Assembly (NCBI GenBank): GCA_015501585.1
Contig: JADNRY010000050.1
Coordinates: 1-64,000, forward strand
Direction of reading: 5' to 3'
From: Rhodocollybia butyracea
Lineage: Eukaryota; Basidiomycota; Agaricomycetes; Agaricales; Omphalotaceae
Length of the DNA: 64,000 nt
Positions 33,052 to 43,381 of this stretch are shown here, piece after piece. The notes beneath the pieces are model-generated. The model saw only the letters and a program-made list of their open reading frames with translations. It was not told where the DNA came from and searched no databases. Within the stretch, counting starts at the first letter, position 1, and each line of letters starts with the position of its first letter. A program made the position numbers and the translations under genes.

Positions 33052-34426
33052 GTGTTATCTCTTCTTGGGTTTTGGAGTCGAGAAATTCTCTAGTATTAGT
33101 CCCAAAGGTTGTGCTAATCACGCTGTGATACTGTAAAGTCTCTTGATTCTCAATGTACTATCTTCGATGCGTATGCAAAAATAAAGCGTTTACTACCAGT
33201 TATCCTATATCCAGAGCCCACTCATCTCTTAGATGTGCCCGCAAAGGAAAAACAACAAGAGGGATACTCGCCACTTAAAACTCACTTTCGAGATAGACCC
33301 CAGGCCAGATGACATTTTCTGCCTCTCAACAAGAGGTTAGGTTGAACATATTCGTGCTGAACGTTAGTTCTGCAACGAGCGCTTACTTACTTAGCATGGT
33401 CATATCCCTGTATTGTGACTCCCTTTTACCTGCATACGCAGAGTATATGTATACTTTTTGGCCGGAGTCTTCACAGCTAGTAAGTATGCCTAGCTATTAC
33501 ACGGTTGAAGTATACGCGGCTTGATAAATGCATTAGTACGCATCATCAATCGGGAAAAGCAGAAATAAAGTGGAATGGGAAAAGACAACCTTTAGTACTT
33601 ATATCTGTATCAGAGTGTATCAGTTAGCACGCACACTTTTCAAGCTCCTGGCTGATGGCGATATCCCTTGTGATTATGATGCATATAACTTTGACCAGGA
33701 AAGCTAACGAGGGTAAGAGTAGCTGAGATAAAATAACTTCCTAGTCATGTCTCGCATAGTACACGCGCCTGCCATAACCGTGACTTTGAATAAAATATCA
33801 CACGATATTTGAACTTGGCAGCCCAGAACGAAAAAGTAACGGACGTTAGAATCTGAAAGCAAATTCTCTTCCTCTTTCATTCTCAGGCCTAGCGGTTCTG
33901 GAAGAGTGGAAATCCTTGAGGCCTGAGGTGACGGAGTTCTCCTCCTCGTCCGTGCCAATCGGCCCGGACTCTGTCTTCAGATTGACAATAAAATCAGTTG
34001 CGACCGCTAGGCTCGAGTCTAACGAAGTTTAAGAAATGCTATCGGACCAGAACGTTGCATTAAGTATTAGGGGGTCATTATTGAATCGACGGTGTTCGTT
34101 GTCCGCAAGATTGAGGATTGAGACTGAATGAAGTCGCAAGTTGCCTGGGGTCTGCGAGCCTGGTGCCTGAGGGAGGTCGCTTATTTCCCCCGCCGACTGT
34201 TGGCCAAGGATTCCGTTTAGGACTTGATACGACATAGTAGGGCTCATCTCCCCGATGAACGTAAATCATCCGACAACACAGGACCATTGTGTTAACTTCG
34301 ACGGTGTTTGCCGTTGCCGATTGGAGTATAAAAGGTCTAGGATTGGCGATGCGAACGATATTGACAGTCTAAACAACTTAGCTCTCATTAGACACTCAGC
34401 CTAGCAACCTCACCAAGCTATCCAAC
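33052..34426. other. Spacer between the two duplicated genes
   Basis: Holds the 3' flank of unit 1, repeat copy C, a tRNA-Asp-like trace near 33755 (AGTACACGCGCCTGCCA) and the promoter of the second gene (TATAAAAG at 34327-34334). No other gene seen. Confidence 0.4.
33390..33785. repeat. Diverged repeat, copy C (matches second part of copy A)
   Basis: Matches 23050-23590: TGTGACTCCC, CAGAGTATA, GTCTTCACAGCTAGTA, GCATCATCAATCG, CTTTAGTA, AGCTCCTGG/AACTCCTGG and GGGTAAGA-TAG follow in the same order. Ends in a tRNA-Asp-like fragment, as copy A does. Confidence 0.55.
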
Positions 34427-35290
34427 ATGCGATTCTCTCCCTCATTAACATTGGCAGGACTTGCGTCGCTCGCCACCACTTCCGTTTTGGCTCAGGTCCC
34501 GTTCTTCGGTGCTCCTCAGAGCTTGGCTCAAGTTAGTGTTGGAGAGGATGTATTGGTGTCCGTTTTCCAAGGTGTAAGTTCCCTTTCCCTGCATAGTCTT
34601 CCTAGTATTCACAATTGAATCGACGTCTACAGGGCTCCAACAGCCAGTTCGAGGATGTGGCCATCGCACTCGGGATTTCCCAATGTTTCGACGGCGCCAA
34701 CTCCTGTTCTGGCCCAGAGGGGGGCTAGTAGATGTCTTCTACACCGGTCCTTTCATCGCAACCTTTGTTGGCACCAGTCGTTACCAGAACTTCACAGTCA
34801 CCATTCCTTCGTTTTATGAAGCAGGCCAATTTGCTCAGGTGACAGCTGCGTTGTTCACTCTGACTGGAGTGAGTATTCAGACTAGAATCAAAGTGACGAG
34901 TCGAAGAATTTAACGATTTGATCTTCTAGGCTGGAGCATTTCCTGCTCTCGAGACAATAGCCGTCGTCCTCGAAGTTGTATGAATATTTGTTCTTTTTGG
35001 GTTTTGGAGTCGACAAATTTTCTGGGTAATCGCGCTGGATACTGTAAAGTCTCTTAGATCTCTATGTATCTTTGGTGAGGATGCAGATGACGTGTGTGCA
35101 AAGAGCATTTACCAGCTATCCTATATCCAGAGTCCACTCGTCTCTTAATTCACTGAGCTCTTCCCTATGTAAAGCCCAACTTGCCGTGAGAACGATGATG
35201 TGCCCGCGAAGAAAAAATAGGAATACTCGCCACTCAAAAAGAAAAAAAGCTCATTCTCGAGGCCCGACATTTTCTGCCTCACAGGAGCTG
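33840..35290 (+). repeat. Tandem duplication, unit 2
   Basis: Partner of 31830-33300, carrying promoter, gene and 3' flank in the same order and orientation. A short insertion-like stretch near 35140-35200 is absent from unit 1. Confidence 0.7.
34427..34983 (+). pseudogene. Second copy of the small secreted protein gene, frameshifted
   Basis: Exons correspond to those of unit 1: 34427-34573, 34633 onward, and 34930-34983. Signal peptide MRFSPSLTLAGLASLATTSV and intron sites are kept. In exon 2, at about 34717-34727, one base is missing relative to the other copy (unit 1 reads GGGGGAGGACTAGTAGAT, here GAGGGGGGCTAGTAGAT), so the frame meets TAG TAG at once. Downstream sequence remains well conserved in the shifted frame (TVTIPSFYEAGQFAQVTAAL), suggesting recent loss or a sequencing slip in a G run. 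Confidence 0.75.
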
Positions 35291-35729
35291 TTCAGCAAGA
35301 GATTATTTGTCTCCCGAAGGCAGACTCCAAAACCTCTTGACACTAACGAGTCGAGGTATAGTTAGAAGAGATTGTCATTGTTGAACGTTGATGTTATCAT
35401 CATTATGTAATGTTAAACGATGCGGCCGCCAAGATAAGTTCCACGAGCGCTTACTACTTGTTATTTCCACTGAAAGTGGATTATCCATTATCCGGCAGAG
35501 TAAGTATGTTAACAACCTTCAAGCTTTATTTCATGGAAGCTCATAATGTATAAGCTGGCAAATAATAGACTTCGGAGTTGGGCACGAGACAGGGGGTCCT
35601 TCCCAATCTACACAATCAGCTTATAGCCTAGCTCGACGCTCGTACAATCTATTCAATATGCCGAATTGACAAGTGGCTGGTCCGGTGCCCTTGAATCAAA
35701 ATCTCTCTTCACTTTTAACATCCATCAAG
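34984..35729. other. Intergenic, no supported gene
   Basis: 3' flank of duplication unit 2 up to about 35330, then non-coding sequence up to the next start codon. Confidence 0.4.
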
Positions 35730-36895
35730 ATGCCCAGTCGCCCAACACTGTATGCCCAGCAAATATCGTCTGTGGAAAATGGACTCGCTCTATGGGATCC
35801 TCATCCTGGTTATGCCATGAACTCTAACGGGGAGCTCACTAGACGCATTCCTCATGTCCGCCCAGGTGATGTTGGCTATGTAGAGGAAGATGGTACTTTC
35901 ACTCGCCTCTTCAACATCCATCTTGCCGAAGATCATCGTGACCAAGGTAGTGGGCCCTTCCCAGAACACTTTGAGCCTGTTCCCCTAGATTCAAGTCGTG
36001 TTCACTGGCGACCTGAAGCACCTATCGTTTACGGCTCGTACAGGCGCCTGAACATATTTGGTGGTGTTAAAACTGTAGCGTATGTTCTTACTGACCAACT
36101 ATCCCTTACTTCTACATCCTTAATTGCCCTTCCTAGGCCCGTGCCGATCAGCGGTGGTACTTCATTTTCTTTTGAGCGCAATACAGGAGCCTTACTAGGC
36201 TTTTTTGATAACGGGTCGCGGGAAGATTCGCGTATGGATCAAACCTACAGGAAACAGGTTCTCGAAAACGGGTCTGCCTGGCTCTTGGCTGCTCAAACTG
36301 TCAAGTCAACCTGCCGTCCAGAGGATCTTATTCTCGTCACTGGATGTACTCGTGTACGATCGTGGACCACGGTGTCGTTGAGACCGAACGTGTCGAAGGC
36401 CATCTTACGTTATCTGTGGGCTTCACCCCCGACGACTCTGTTGGTCTTTCGGTATCAACTGGTATATCTTATGAGAACTCCGGGGGCTCCATTATACGAC
36501 AAGGTCCTGCTGAGCGACTAAAGTATCATCATGAAGCTGCGAGTGTACACAGAGCAATTCCAAATTCACGGCACAGAGGTAAAAGTAGAAATCATAGTGC
36601 AATGGCCTCTCCAACCCGACCAAGCTCTTCTCCTGCTTCAACGTTGGCGGAACCATCATCGGCGCAATCCCTCACCAATGCCAACGCTATCAAAAGTTGG
36701 TCAGACCAGTGCATCTTCGTACGAGGATTTCGCATGAAGCAGAGGATCAGGCGAGACATTGTGCCGAAAAACCTAAAGGCTGCAGCAGAGCCTCGAGATC
36801 CTTCAGAGGACAAGGGATCCGATGAAGATGTATCCCCTCAATTGGCAAATGAGGAGGAAGAAGAGGATATGATAGAGGTGTGTAACGAAAGCTGA
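35730..36895 (+). pseudogene. Agaricomycete-specific gene with 'DQCIFVRGFR' tail, frame interrupted
   Basis: Starts MPSRPTLYAQQISSVENGLA, then RPGDVGYVEEDGTFTRLFN, a pattern I recall from a large mushroom family of unknown function. An intron 36080-36136 (GTATGT...CCTAG, 57 bases, frame-neutral) joins KTVA to PVPISGGTSFSF. The motif LILVTGCTRVRSWTTV follows. Just after, near 36380, the frame must shift by one base to continue as EGHLTLSVGFTPDDSVGLSV. The end is AIKSWSDQCIFVRGFRMKQR plus an acidic tail to the stop at 36893. So either there is a recent frameshift, a sequencing error, or an unrecognised intron. The family tail is often written NQCIF-RGFR. It lies directly upstream of a kinase gene on the same strand. 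Confidence 0.6.
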
Positions 36896-37441
36896 TCCTG
36901 CCCTTGTAGTCATATTCAGTTGGCGTAGACTTGGGATCATATGCATGCGGCCCTTGATTATATCCTGGAGGTATGGTGTCTATTTTCACTTTACGATGCA
37001 TACACTTAAGTTCAGGTCCAGAACTCTGATGCGGATCTTGCTTTGGTTCATGAGGATAATCTTATGGCATATGTTAGGGCTATAAATGTAATAATAAGTA
37101 CATTTTCGTTCCGTATCATCTAGATAACTGAGTTATCATTGTTTAGTATGAAGAGTACATAAATGTTGATCAAGTGCTCAAACGCAGCCGTCCAGAAATA
37201 AGTGTTCAGGAATATGGCGTGATGAAAGGTGTGCAAATGTACTCTGTTCAAGTGGTCGCAGCATCCTTAATGTGGCATCTATATTGTGTCAACCATAGTT
37301 GGTGTTTTTGCTGAGGTTACAGCGAAGCAACAAAGTTTATCACGAGAGTCAGTGCAAGTGTTACAGAACCCTCAAGATTTTTATGTCAGTGAAAACTTCG
37401 ACTTCGATTTCGGTATATACTTATCCTCTTACTAGCTGTAG
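36896..37441. other. Gap before the kinase gene; may hold its first exon(s)
   Basis: The kinase gene's start codon has not been found and may lie here (about 37300-37440 has open frames), but no splice pattern is firm. Confidence 0.3.
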
Positions 37442-40057
37442 GTTCTGCCGGCCAAGAAAACCCTCGGTCTTGGCGCAATTATTTTCGTCGTAGGGAGTGG
37501 AGGCCGACGTCGACGAAGCGTACCACTGCCAAGGACCAGGTGGATTTGTACATAAGGACAAAGATGGTACTATGGTCTTTTTACCTTCTTCTTTTCCTTG
37601 TAGTTCATTTTATGTTTAGCGCGTTCAATTTGCCGTCAGAATCACTGGCCAAGCTGTCGTAGACTCAGGGGACCCAAATCCCACTGGAACTCTCGCCAAC
37701 TTGCTTTCAAATATTTGGGATGCAATTGAAAAAGCTGGGGTGTGTTACGCAGGTCTCCATTTTCGCTCTACTGGTACTCATGTGATACAGTATAATCGAT
37801 TAGCATCTTTACGCATGGTGGACCGCTGTGCAAACTTTCTTCTGGCAGTCCAAAAGGAGATTCACGAATGTGGACAACACCTCACTGTTACTGAACTGCA
37901 AAGGCCTTTAATGCATCTTGATAGGTAAGTGTCATCCATGGTGAACCAGAGGGTTGCTCATCTTTTCCGTCTAGTACATTCAGATTGATCTTCGAGCTAA
38001 TACAGGAAATAGAAGGACAGCCTTTATGGAAACGATGGCTTGAGAGCAACAATATTCAGGCAAATATCGAAAGATCCCACGAGTCATTGAAAAAATTGTC
38101 TAGTCCTCTTCAATGTGAGCTCACCTCCATCGCTCGTGTAGAGAAAAAGATTCAGCTTTTAATGGCGTAGAAATCCATACTCAACCGCATCATATCGAAC
38201 TCTGGTCTGCTTATCTCGAGAGAAAGCGGCGCTGATTCTCAATTGCCCATCGATGAAGACTCGAGTCCGCAGCAACTACACCTGTCCTCATCTGCGCCTC
38301 CCTCAGTGAAAATCTAGCACTTACCCCTACCGCCGATCGCCTTCGAAAACAACTGAACACTTTGCAAGAGCACCAAAACGAGTTGGACAGAGCAGCGGAT
38401 ACGAATGATCTCCGACAACTTTTATCTGCGGCGCTGAATTGTCCGATTGATTATGATATGCAAAAGATGCTTGGAATCGCTCAGGAAGATATGCTCAAAG
38501 TGGTTCGTATGATGTTCGAGTTGGCGGGATCGGACCGACAAGGTCTTCAGTGGAAATATACACCGACCTCTGCGATACATTCGATACAACAGCATAAGCA
38601 TAGCCGGAGGTTTTCTTGGCCATTGGATGGAAAAGAGAGTAATATCCTAGAAGAAGGGTATATCAACCTTGCATGGCTGTTCCGGCAGCCTGAGAATGAA
38701 ACGAATATCCCCTGCCGCAATGTTGAAAAGTAAGTCCACCTTGATTTTGTGACTCAGTTGTCTTATCAGCCGTCTCTGTGCAGGAGTGATGTTGCTTTGC
38801 AGGAGCTGATAGGCAAAGGGTTTTTTTCCAATGTCTACAAGGGCACTTGGAGACACCAAACCGTTGCTATCAAAGTTCTTGAACGGTCCACGAAACAAGA
38901 AATATTTCTTTCGGAGGTTGATGTTTGGAAATCTCTCAATCACCCTCGTGTCCTGTGCCTTTATGGTGCAAGTGATCCTCAAGATATTCCACGGTTCCTT
39001 GTCAGTCCCTATATGATGAATGGAACGCTACCTGAGTACTTAAAAAGACTTGAATTGGATGGGATTACGAACACGAATCCATTGATGGTGTCGGAGGTGT
39101 ATGGGGACAGTTTAGTACTTAATTTACTGAGATTTATATTGGAGGTTTCTCAAGCTATGGAGTATTTGCATTCTATGCATGTCATTCATGGCGATCTGAA
39201 GGTAAAGTATTTTCTTCCGTCTGGCTTTATACTATCTCGGTTTACAAACACTTCTTGTCATTCATAGGGAGAGAACGTTCTACTCGACAATGACCTCCGA
39301 TGTGTACTAGCCGATTTCGGTCATAGCAATCATCAGACTAAAATTTCGAATCACAATCATCCCCGTATGTTGTTGAATATGAAGTCTTGCACAAAACTGA
39401 GCACATGTCATGTAGACGGACTTCGTTGGCAGTCACCAGAACTTATGTCAAATCGTGCACTCATCTCGAAAGAGAGTGATGTTTATGCATTTGCTATAAC
39501 CTCCGTGGAGATCGTCACCATGGGTAGTCTTCCTTGGCCCACGTCGTCTGACGATATTGTCAAGAAGATTGTTTCCGGTAAGTTGATAATGATTATGCTT
39601 GTGGGACTAGTAGTATACTAAACGTGCAACTCCAGAGCAAGATGGTCGACCACCGCTTCCGCAAAAACTTCTTGATCGCCTGCGGATTCGATCGATCCTT
39701 GAGCGTTGCTGGGATAATGACTATAGGGAGCGCCCTACATTTTCTAAGGTGGTCAAGGTGTTGGGTGCTCAAACGTTATCCTACCAGCCCGGGAGTTCAA
39801 GGTTTTCTGCATCTCCTGAGCTTATGAAATGGGAAGCTTACGGATCCATAAAACTACAAGGTCTGGATAGGGGGCGCCCAACATTTTCTAAGGTGGTCCA
39901 GGAGCTCAGGCCCTCGACTACTCGAGCGTTATCCTACCGGCCCCATTCCCGGGATTCAAAGTCTGCTACATCTCCTGGACTTACAAAGGGAAGACTCATA
40001 GATCCACAAAAGCTCAAGGGCTGCTCAGCAAACCACGGAGCTTCAGAGATAATTTGA
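37442..40057 (+). CDS. TKL-type protein kinase with N-terminal MLKL-like helical domain (start not located)
   Basis: Exons chain from an acceptor at 37441 through GQENPRSWRNYFRRREW, VRITGQAVVDSGDPNPTG and DAIEKAGVCYAGLHF to a helical region (NRLASLRMVDRCANFLLAVQ, LDRTFRLIFELIQEIEG, WLESNNIQANIERSHESL). Its heptad-like layout resembles the MLKL N-terminal bundle. The kinase domain follows: IGKGFFSNVYKG (P-loop), VAIKVL (Lys), HGDLKGENVLL (catalytic loop, Asp present), ADFGHS, WQSPELMSNRALISKESDVY and ERCWDNDYRERPTFSKV, so it looks active. An intron of about 148 bases (from 38167) is needed to pass a TAG at 38168; the others are about 50. A roughly 150-base duplication repeats the domain's end. 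MLKL likeness is by eye. Confidence 0.65.
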
Positions 40058-40251
40058 GCAACTGAGCTATCAAGATGTTGTAGGACAATAAGATCTCCTG
40101 AGTGTTTATTCGAATTTTGAAGCTGAACTTCTACATCAATGGTAGAACTATATCGGGAACATGGTTTAAATGACTACAGACCTTTTGAAGTACATCCAAA
40201 TGTGTATATTCAATAAAAATGATTCTGGTATCTATATTGGGTCTCAGAAAA

Positions 40252-41198
40252 CTATGCTGAACAAACACCATACCACCACTTGAAAGGTACCAATTTTCCC
40301 TTCTCCTTGTCCATTCGAAAATCAGCTCTACCTCGAAACGGTGTCTCCGAAAGGAGCAGTGGAAACCAGTGTGGATCTGTCTCCCATAGTTTCTCGTAAG
40401 GTATTGGAGGAGTATGAGAAGCCGTTTCTGAGTTTGAACTGTCGGATACGGAGAACCATTGTGGACTCATTTCATCTGATCTGGACCGAGGAGAGACAAT
40501 ATGAAGTTGTGTCAGAATCGAATTCAGGTATTTACTCACTCTGTTACGGTGCCTTCAAATCCATCTCCCCGATAAATATCAATGTGGAAGGCGCATTGGT
40601 CCTCATTTTCTCCAAAGAAGAACAGCACACCGATATGCTTTAGTGACGATTTGATTCCCGCTTCCTCCTTATAGAATTAATCATATTTGACTTAATGTTC
40701 CGAGATATATATCAGAGTATCAGATTTACCTCTAGCTCGCGAGCAGCAGCTTCGAGACATGTTTCGCCTGCTTCTACTTTTCCACCTGCAGGATGAGAGT
40801 TCAATTGACCTCGGATCCGATGTGTAAGAAGGAGGTGCAAATACCAAAGCCGTTATATCTGAAATAGTAAACCAGATATATAAGTAGCTCAGCTGTCGGC
40901 ACAGAGACATTACCGACTTATGCATCCCAATTCCCCGCTTCTTATACCCTAACAGAATCTTCAATGCATGCATAAGTCACTTTGTACAGGTTCTACAATG
41001 GCTGATCACCGCTGATCGCCGGTATCAACCCCATCGATGCCTAAACCCAATGCTCACCTTGTTATCATGAAAAACAAATGCATTGGTGTATAATTTGACT
41101 TTTGTATACTCCATCCATGAGCTGCCAGAACCTCCCGATACAAATTCTTGTAGGAGATGAAAGTCCTTCTCCAGACCGGGCACTACATTCGCGGACAT
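40252..41198 (-). CDS. NUDIX hydrolase, MTH1-like (oxidised nucleotide sanitation)
   Basis: Five exons on the minus strand. Exon 1 starts at 41198 (MSANVVPGLEKDFHLLQEFV ... TNAFVFHDNK); it joins ILLGYKKRGIGMHK, then NSHPAGGKVEAGETCLEAAARELE, then EEAGIKSSLKHIGVLFFFGE, then SDEMSPQWFSVSDSS and EKLWETDPHWFPLLL. The NUDIX box GX5EX7REUXEEXGU is complete. The middle (RGIGMHK before the box) and the SDEM-PQWF and W-TDPHWFP stretches are specific to MTH1-type 8-oxo-dGTPases. One small exon junction, at MHKS to LNSHPAGG, is not certain because relatives have a WNGFGG-like segment there. The product should hydrolyse oxidised purine nucleoside triphosphates. Confidence 0.8.
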
Positions 41199-41315
41199 GG
41201 TGATGAAAAGAGAGCGAAAATGGTCACGTGTACTCGTGATTAACGTAACCTTTTTAAGGGTGATATAGTCTGCTTTGACCGACCATAGACGGACATTAAT
41301 GTTCAACTATTCAAA

Positions 41316-41975
41316 TCAGTAATTTGGGTCATAATTGTCGCAAACTTCAGTTACAAAACAAAGCCACTTAAGTATTGTACGTATCCATTTAACAAGGTAT
41401 TGAAGATCTTCTTCATTGCCATGCTTATTGCTCGATTTAGGCAGCTGCAATCGTGAAGGAGGGTCCAATATCCCAGAGTCTCCGAAAACTGGAGGTCGTT
41501 CCAAGTAATCAGCGTGAATTTTTCAACCGACAGAAACAGCGAGACTGGACTTACGAACGATCTGGTAGTTGTCGTTAGGTACAACAACCGGGACGGTGAC
41601 AGTGAAGAACCCATCAGCGGCGGCCAGATCGAAGATGGGACTCAAAGTCAGGACTGGGAGAGCGTGAGGTCTCATTAATATCAATGCATGGACGATACGT
41701 ACTCTCCAATCGGTTCTGAGCTAGAACAATTTGGCCACCGTTCGACACTTGAGCCGGTTCATTGGCAGTGCTCCTGTCACTGGGAGTGAGTACACGTCTC
41801 TTTTTACGGACTGCTCGGCGCACCAAGTAACGTTGACTTCGGTCCCAATCACCCAGACGGTTCCTGTTACTGGACTCAGAATGGTAGGATCCCAAACATC
41901 GAGAGGGGCGGCGCTGACAATGGAAGCAGCAAAGAAGGCAAAAGCGCTACCGATGAAAGAGATGGTGAACTTCAT
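41316..41975 (-). pseudogene. Kre9/Knh-like small secreted protein, copy 1 (C-terminus frameshifted)
   Basis: Starts MKFTISFIGSAFAFFAASIV (signal peptide), then APLDVWDPTILSPVTGTVWV and IGTEVNVTW, then ANEPAQVSNGGQIVLAQN, FDLAAADGFFTVTVPVVVPN and DNYQIV over four exons. This is the Ser-Thr-rich GPI-anchored/Kre9-like fold: P-x-GxxW-xxG-xxxxVxW and a late FGDSG. Right after GDSG one base is missing compared with copy 3 (GGG-ATATTGG against GGCAATATCGG). The ending shared with its relatives (stop at 41437-41439) is lost, and the frame runs on to 41316. Such proteins are thought to sit in the cell wall. Confidence 0.65.
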
Positions 41976-42065
41976 GATATCGATGGAAGAGAAGCTTGAA
42001 TATGAGAGAACAAGTATCCAACTAGATGAGCTTGTTGAATGAAGTCTAAAGGTACTCACCAAAGG

Positions 42066-42073
42066 TTTTATAG
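42066..42073 (-). promoter_or_regulatory. TATA box and shared upstream motif of Kre9-like copy 1
   Basis: CTATAAAA on the minus strand. About 8-25 bases upstream lies CGGACATTCGCTCGCC, which recurs before copy 2 in the opposite orientation at 42722-42737. Confidence 0.55.
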
Positions 42074-42721
42074 TCCACAAGGGCGGCGAGCGAATGTCCG
42101 TCGTGGGTGCTATCGATCATGAGATGCTTCAGATAGTACATTCCTATAAGCCGATGAGAGGAACTCAAAAAGAGAACCGTTCCAGAATTCAGAAAGAACG
42201 TGCCGATGTATAGACATGATGGTCTTTTGACGTTAACTACAACAGTTATTCCGACTTGGATCGCGGTGTTGAAACCCCGTATTAGTATACGAGTCAGCAA
42301 AGACGCCCTTAAGACGTGATCGTTCCGCCCTATCTGCCAGATTTTCCACTCCAGTATTCGATGCACGCACGCCGTAATAGTTGAACTTAAAGTATCAGCA
42401 CAGGGAAAATACACCATGCAAATTGAGTATGTCATGATACTTTAGTAACTGTTTACCGAGACAGCCGAAAGTTTGTTGGGGATTTTCGAGGATACTGTTT
42501 CTGAGTCACGTTACGAAAATCGCAACTTTGGTATGACCGATGGGGCCCGTGAATCCCATTGAATTCAGAACATCCTCTCATGTGTACGACGTTATCCTGA
42601 AGGAACGCACTGTCTCAGGTAACCACAGGTAACTCTTAATAGCAATAGTTCCTTTTCCAAATTCTATGCACCAGTTGTTGCGAGTGCTTTATCCGAAAAT
42701 AGATGGTTAATGGCACCCACA

Positions 42722-42755
42722 CGGACATTCGCTCGCCGTCTTGTGGACTATAAAA
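42722..42755 (+). promoter_or_regulatory. Promoter core of Kre9-like copy 2
   Basis: CGGACATTCGCTCGCCGTC, then TTGTGGA, then CTATAAAA (42748-42755), 83 bases before the ATG. Nearly the same block stands before copy 1; a looser version (CACTCGCCGTCTTTGCAGAC then TATAAAA) stands before copy 3. Confidence 0.55.
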
Positions 42756-42837
42756 CCACTCGTTGTCGAAAGCTTCAGACCTCATTCAACAAACTTACCT
42801 AGTTGGAAACTTGCTCTCTTAACTCCTCTTTCGCATC

Positions 42838-43381
42838 ATGATGTTCTCCACCTCTTTCATCGCTAGTGCTCTTGCTTTCTTAACTGCCACTTCCAGTGTC
42901 AGCGCTGCCCCTACAGATGTCTGGGATCCCACCATCACGAGCCCGGTAGCAGGAACCGTTTGGGTGATTGGTACTGAGGTCAACGTTACCTGGTACGACG
43001 AGTCCTCGGAGATGTAGAAAAACATGTACTCACAGATGGTTGCAGGAGCACCGCCAATGAACCGGCTCAAGTGTCGAACGGTGGAAAGGTTGTCCTAGCC
43101 CAGAACAAAGCAGAGAGTGCGTATATTGTATATATGTTTAACATTCACGGTAGCTGACATCCTCTCTAGTCCTGACTTTGAGTCCCAGCTTTGATCTGGC
43201 CGCCGCTGATGGGTTCTTCACTGTCACCGTCCCAGTTGTTGTGCCCAACGACAACTACCAGATCGTTCGTAAGTCCAATTTTGCTTGTGTCAACTGTTAA
43301 ATCTGGGCTGATTACCTGTACCGACGAGCAGTTTTCGGAGACTCTGGGGATTTTAGCCCTTCCTTCACTATTTCGGCTTAG
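42838..43381 (+). CDS. Kre9/Knh-like small secreted protein, copy 2 (intact)
   Basis: Starts MMFSTSFIASALAFLTATSS, a signal peptide, followed by APTDVWDPTITSPVAGTVWV, IGTEVNVTWYDE, then ANEPAQVSNGGKVVLAQNKA, LSPSFDLAAADGFFTVTV and FGDSGDFSPSFTISA before TAG at 43379-43381. Four exons join in phase if the first donor is GTCCTC, an unusual but valid GT site; an alternative GTAGAA donor 14 bases on also keeps frame. It is the only one of the four paralogs in which I find no lesion. It lacks a hydrophobic C-terminal anchor signal, so it is probably released or wall-bound. It is inverted relative to copy 1, with long near-identical exon stretches. Confidence 0.75.

Larger units (their letters stand above)
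31830..33300 (+). repeat. Tandem duplication, unit 1 (holds small secreted protein gene)
   Basis: Aligns along its length with 33840-35290. Markers common to both: AGAATCTGAAAG, GTTCTGGAAGAGTGGAAAT, GAGCCTGGTGCCTGA, the TATA region, the gene, GGGTTTTGGAGTCGA, ATATCCAGAG(C/T)CCACTC and ATACTCGCCACT. Divergence is noticeable in non-coding parts, so the duplication is not very recent. Confidence 0.7.
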
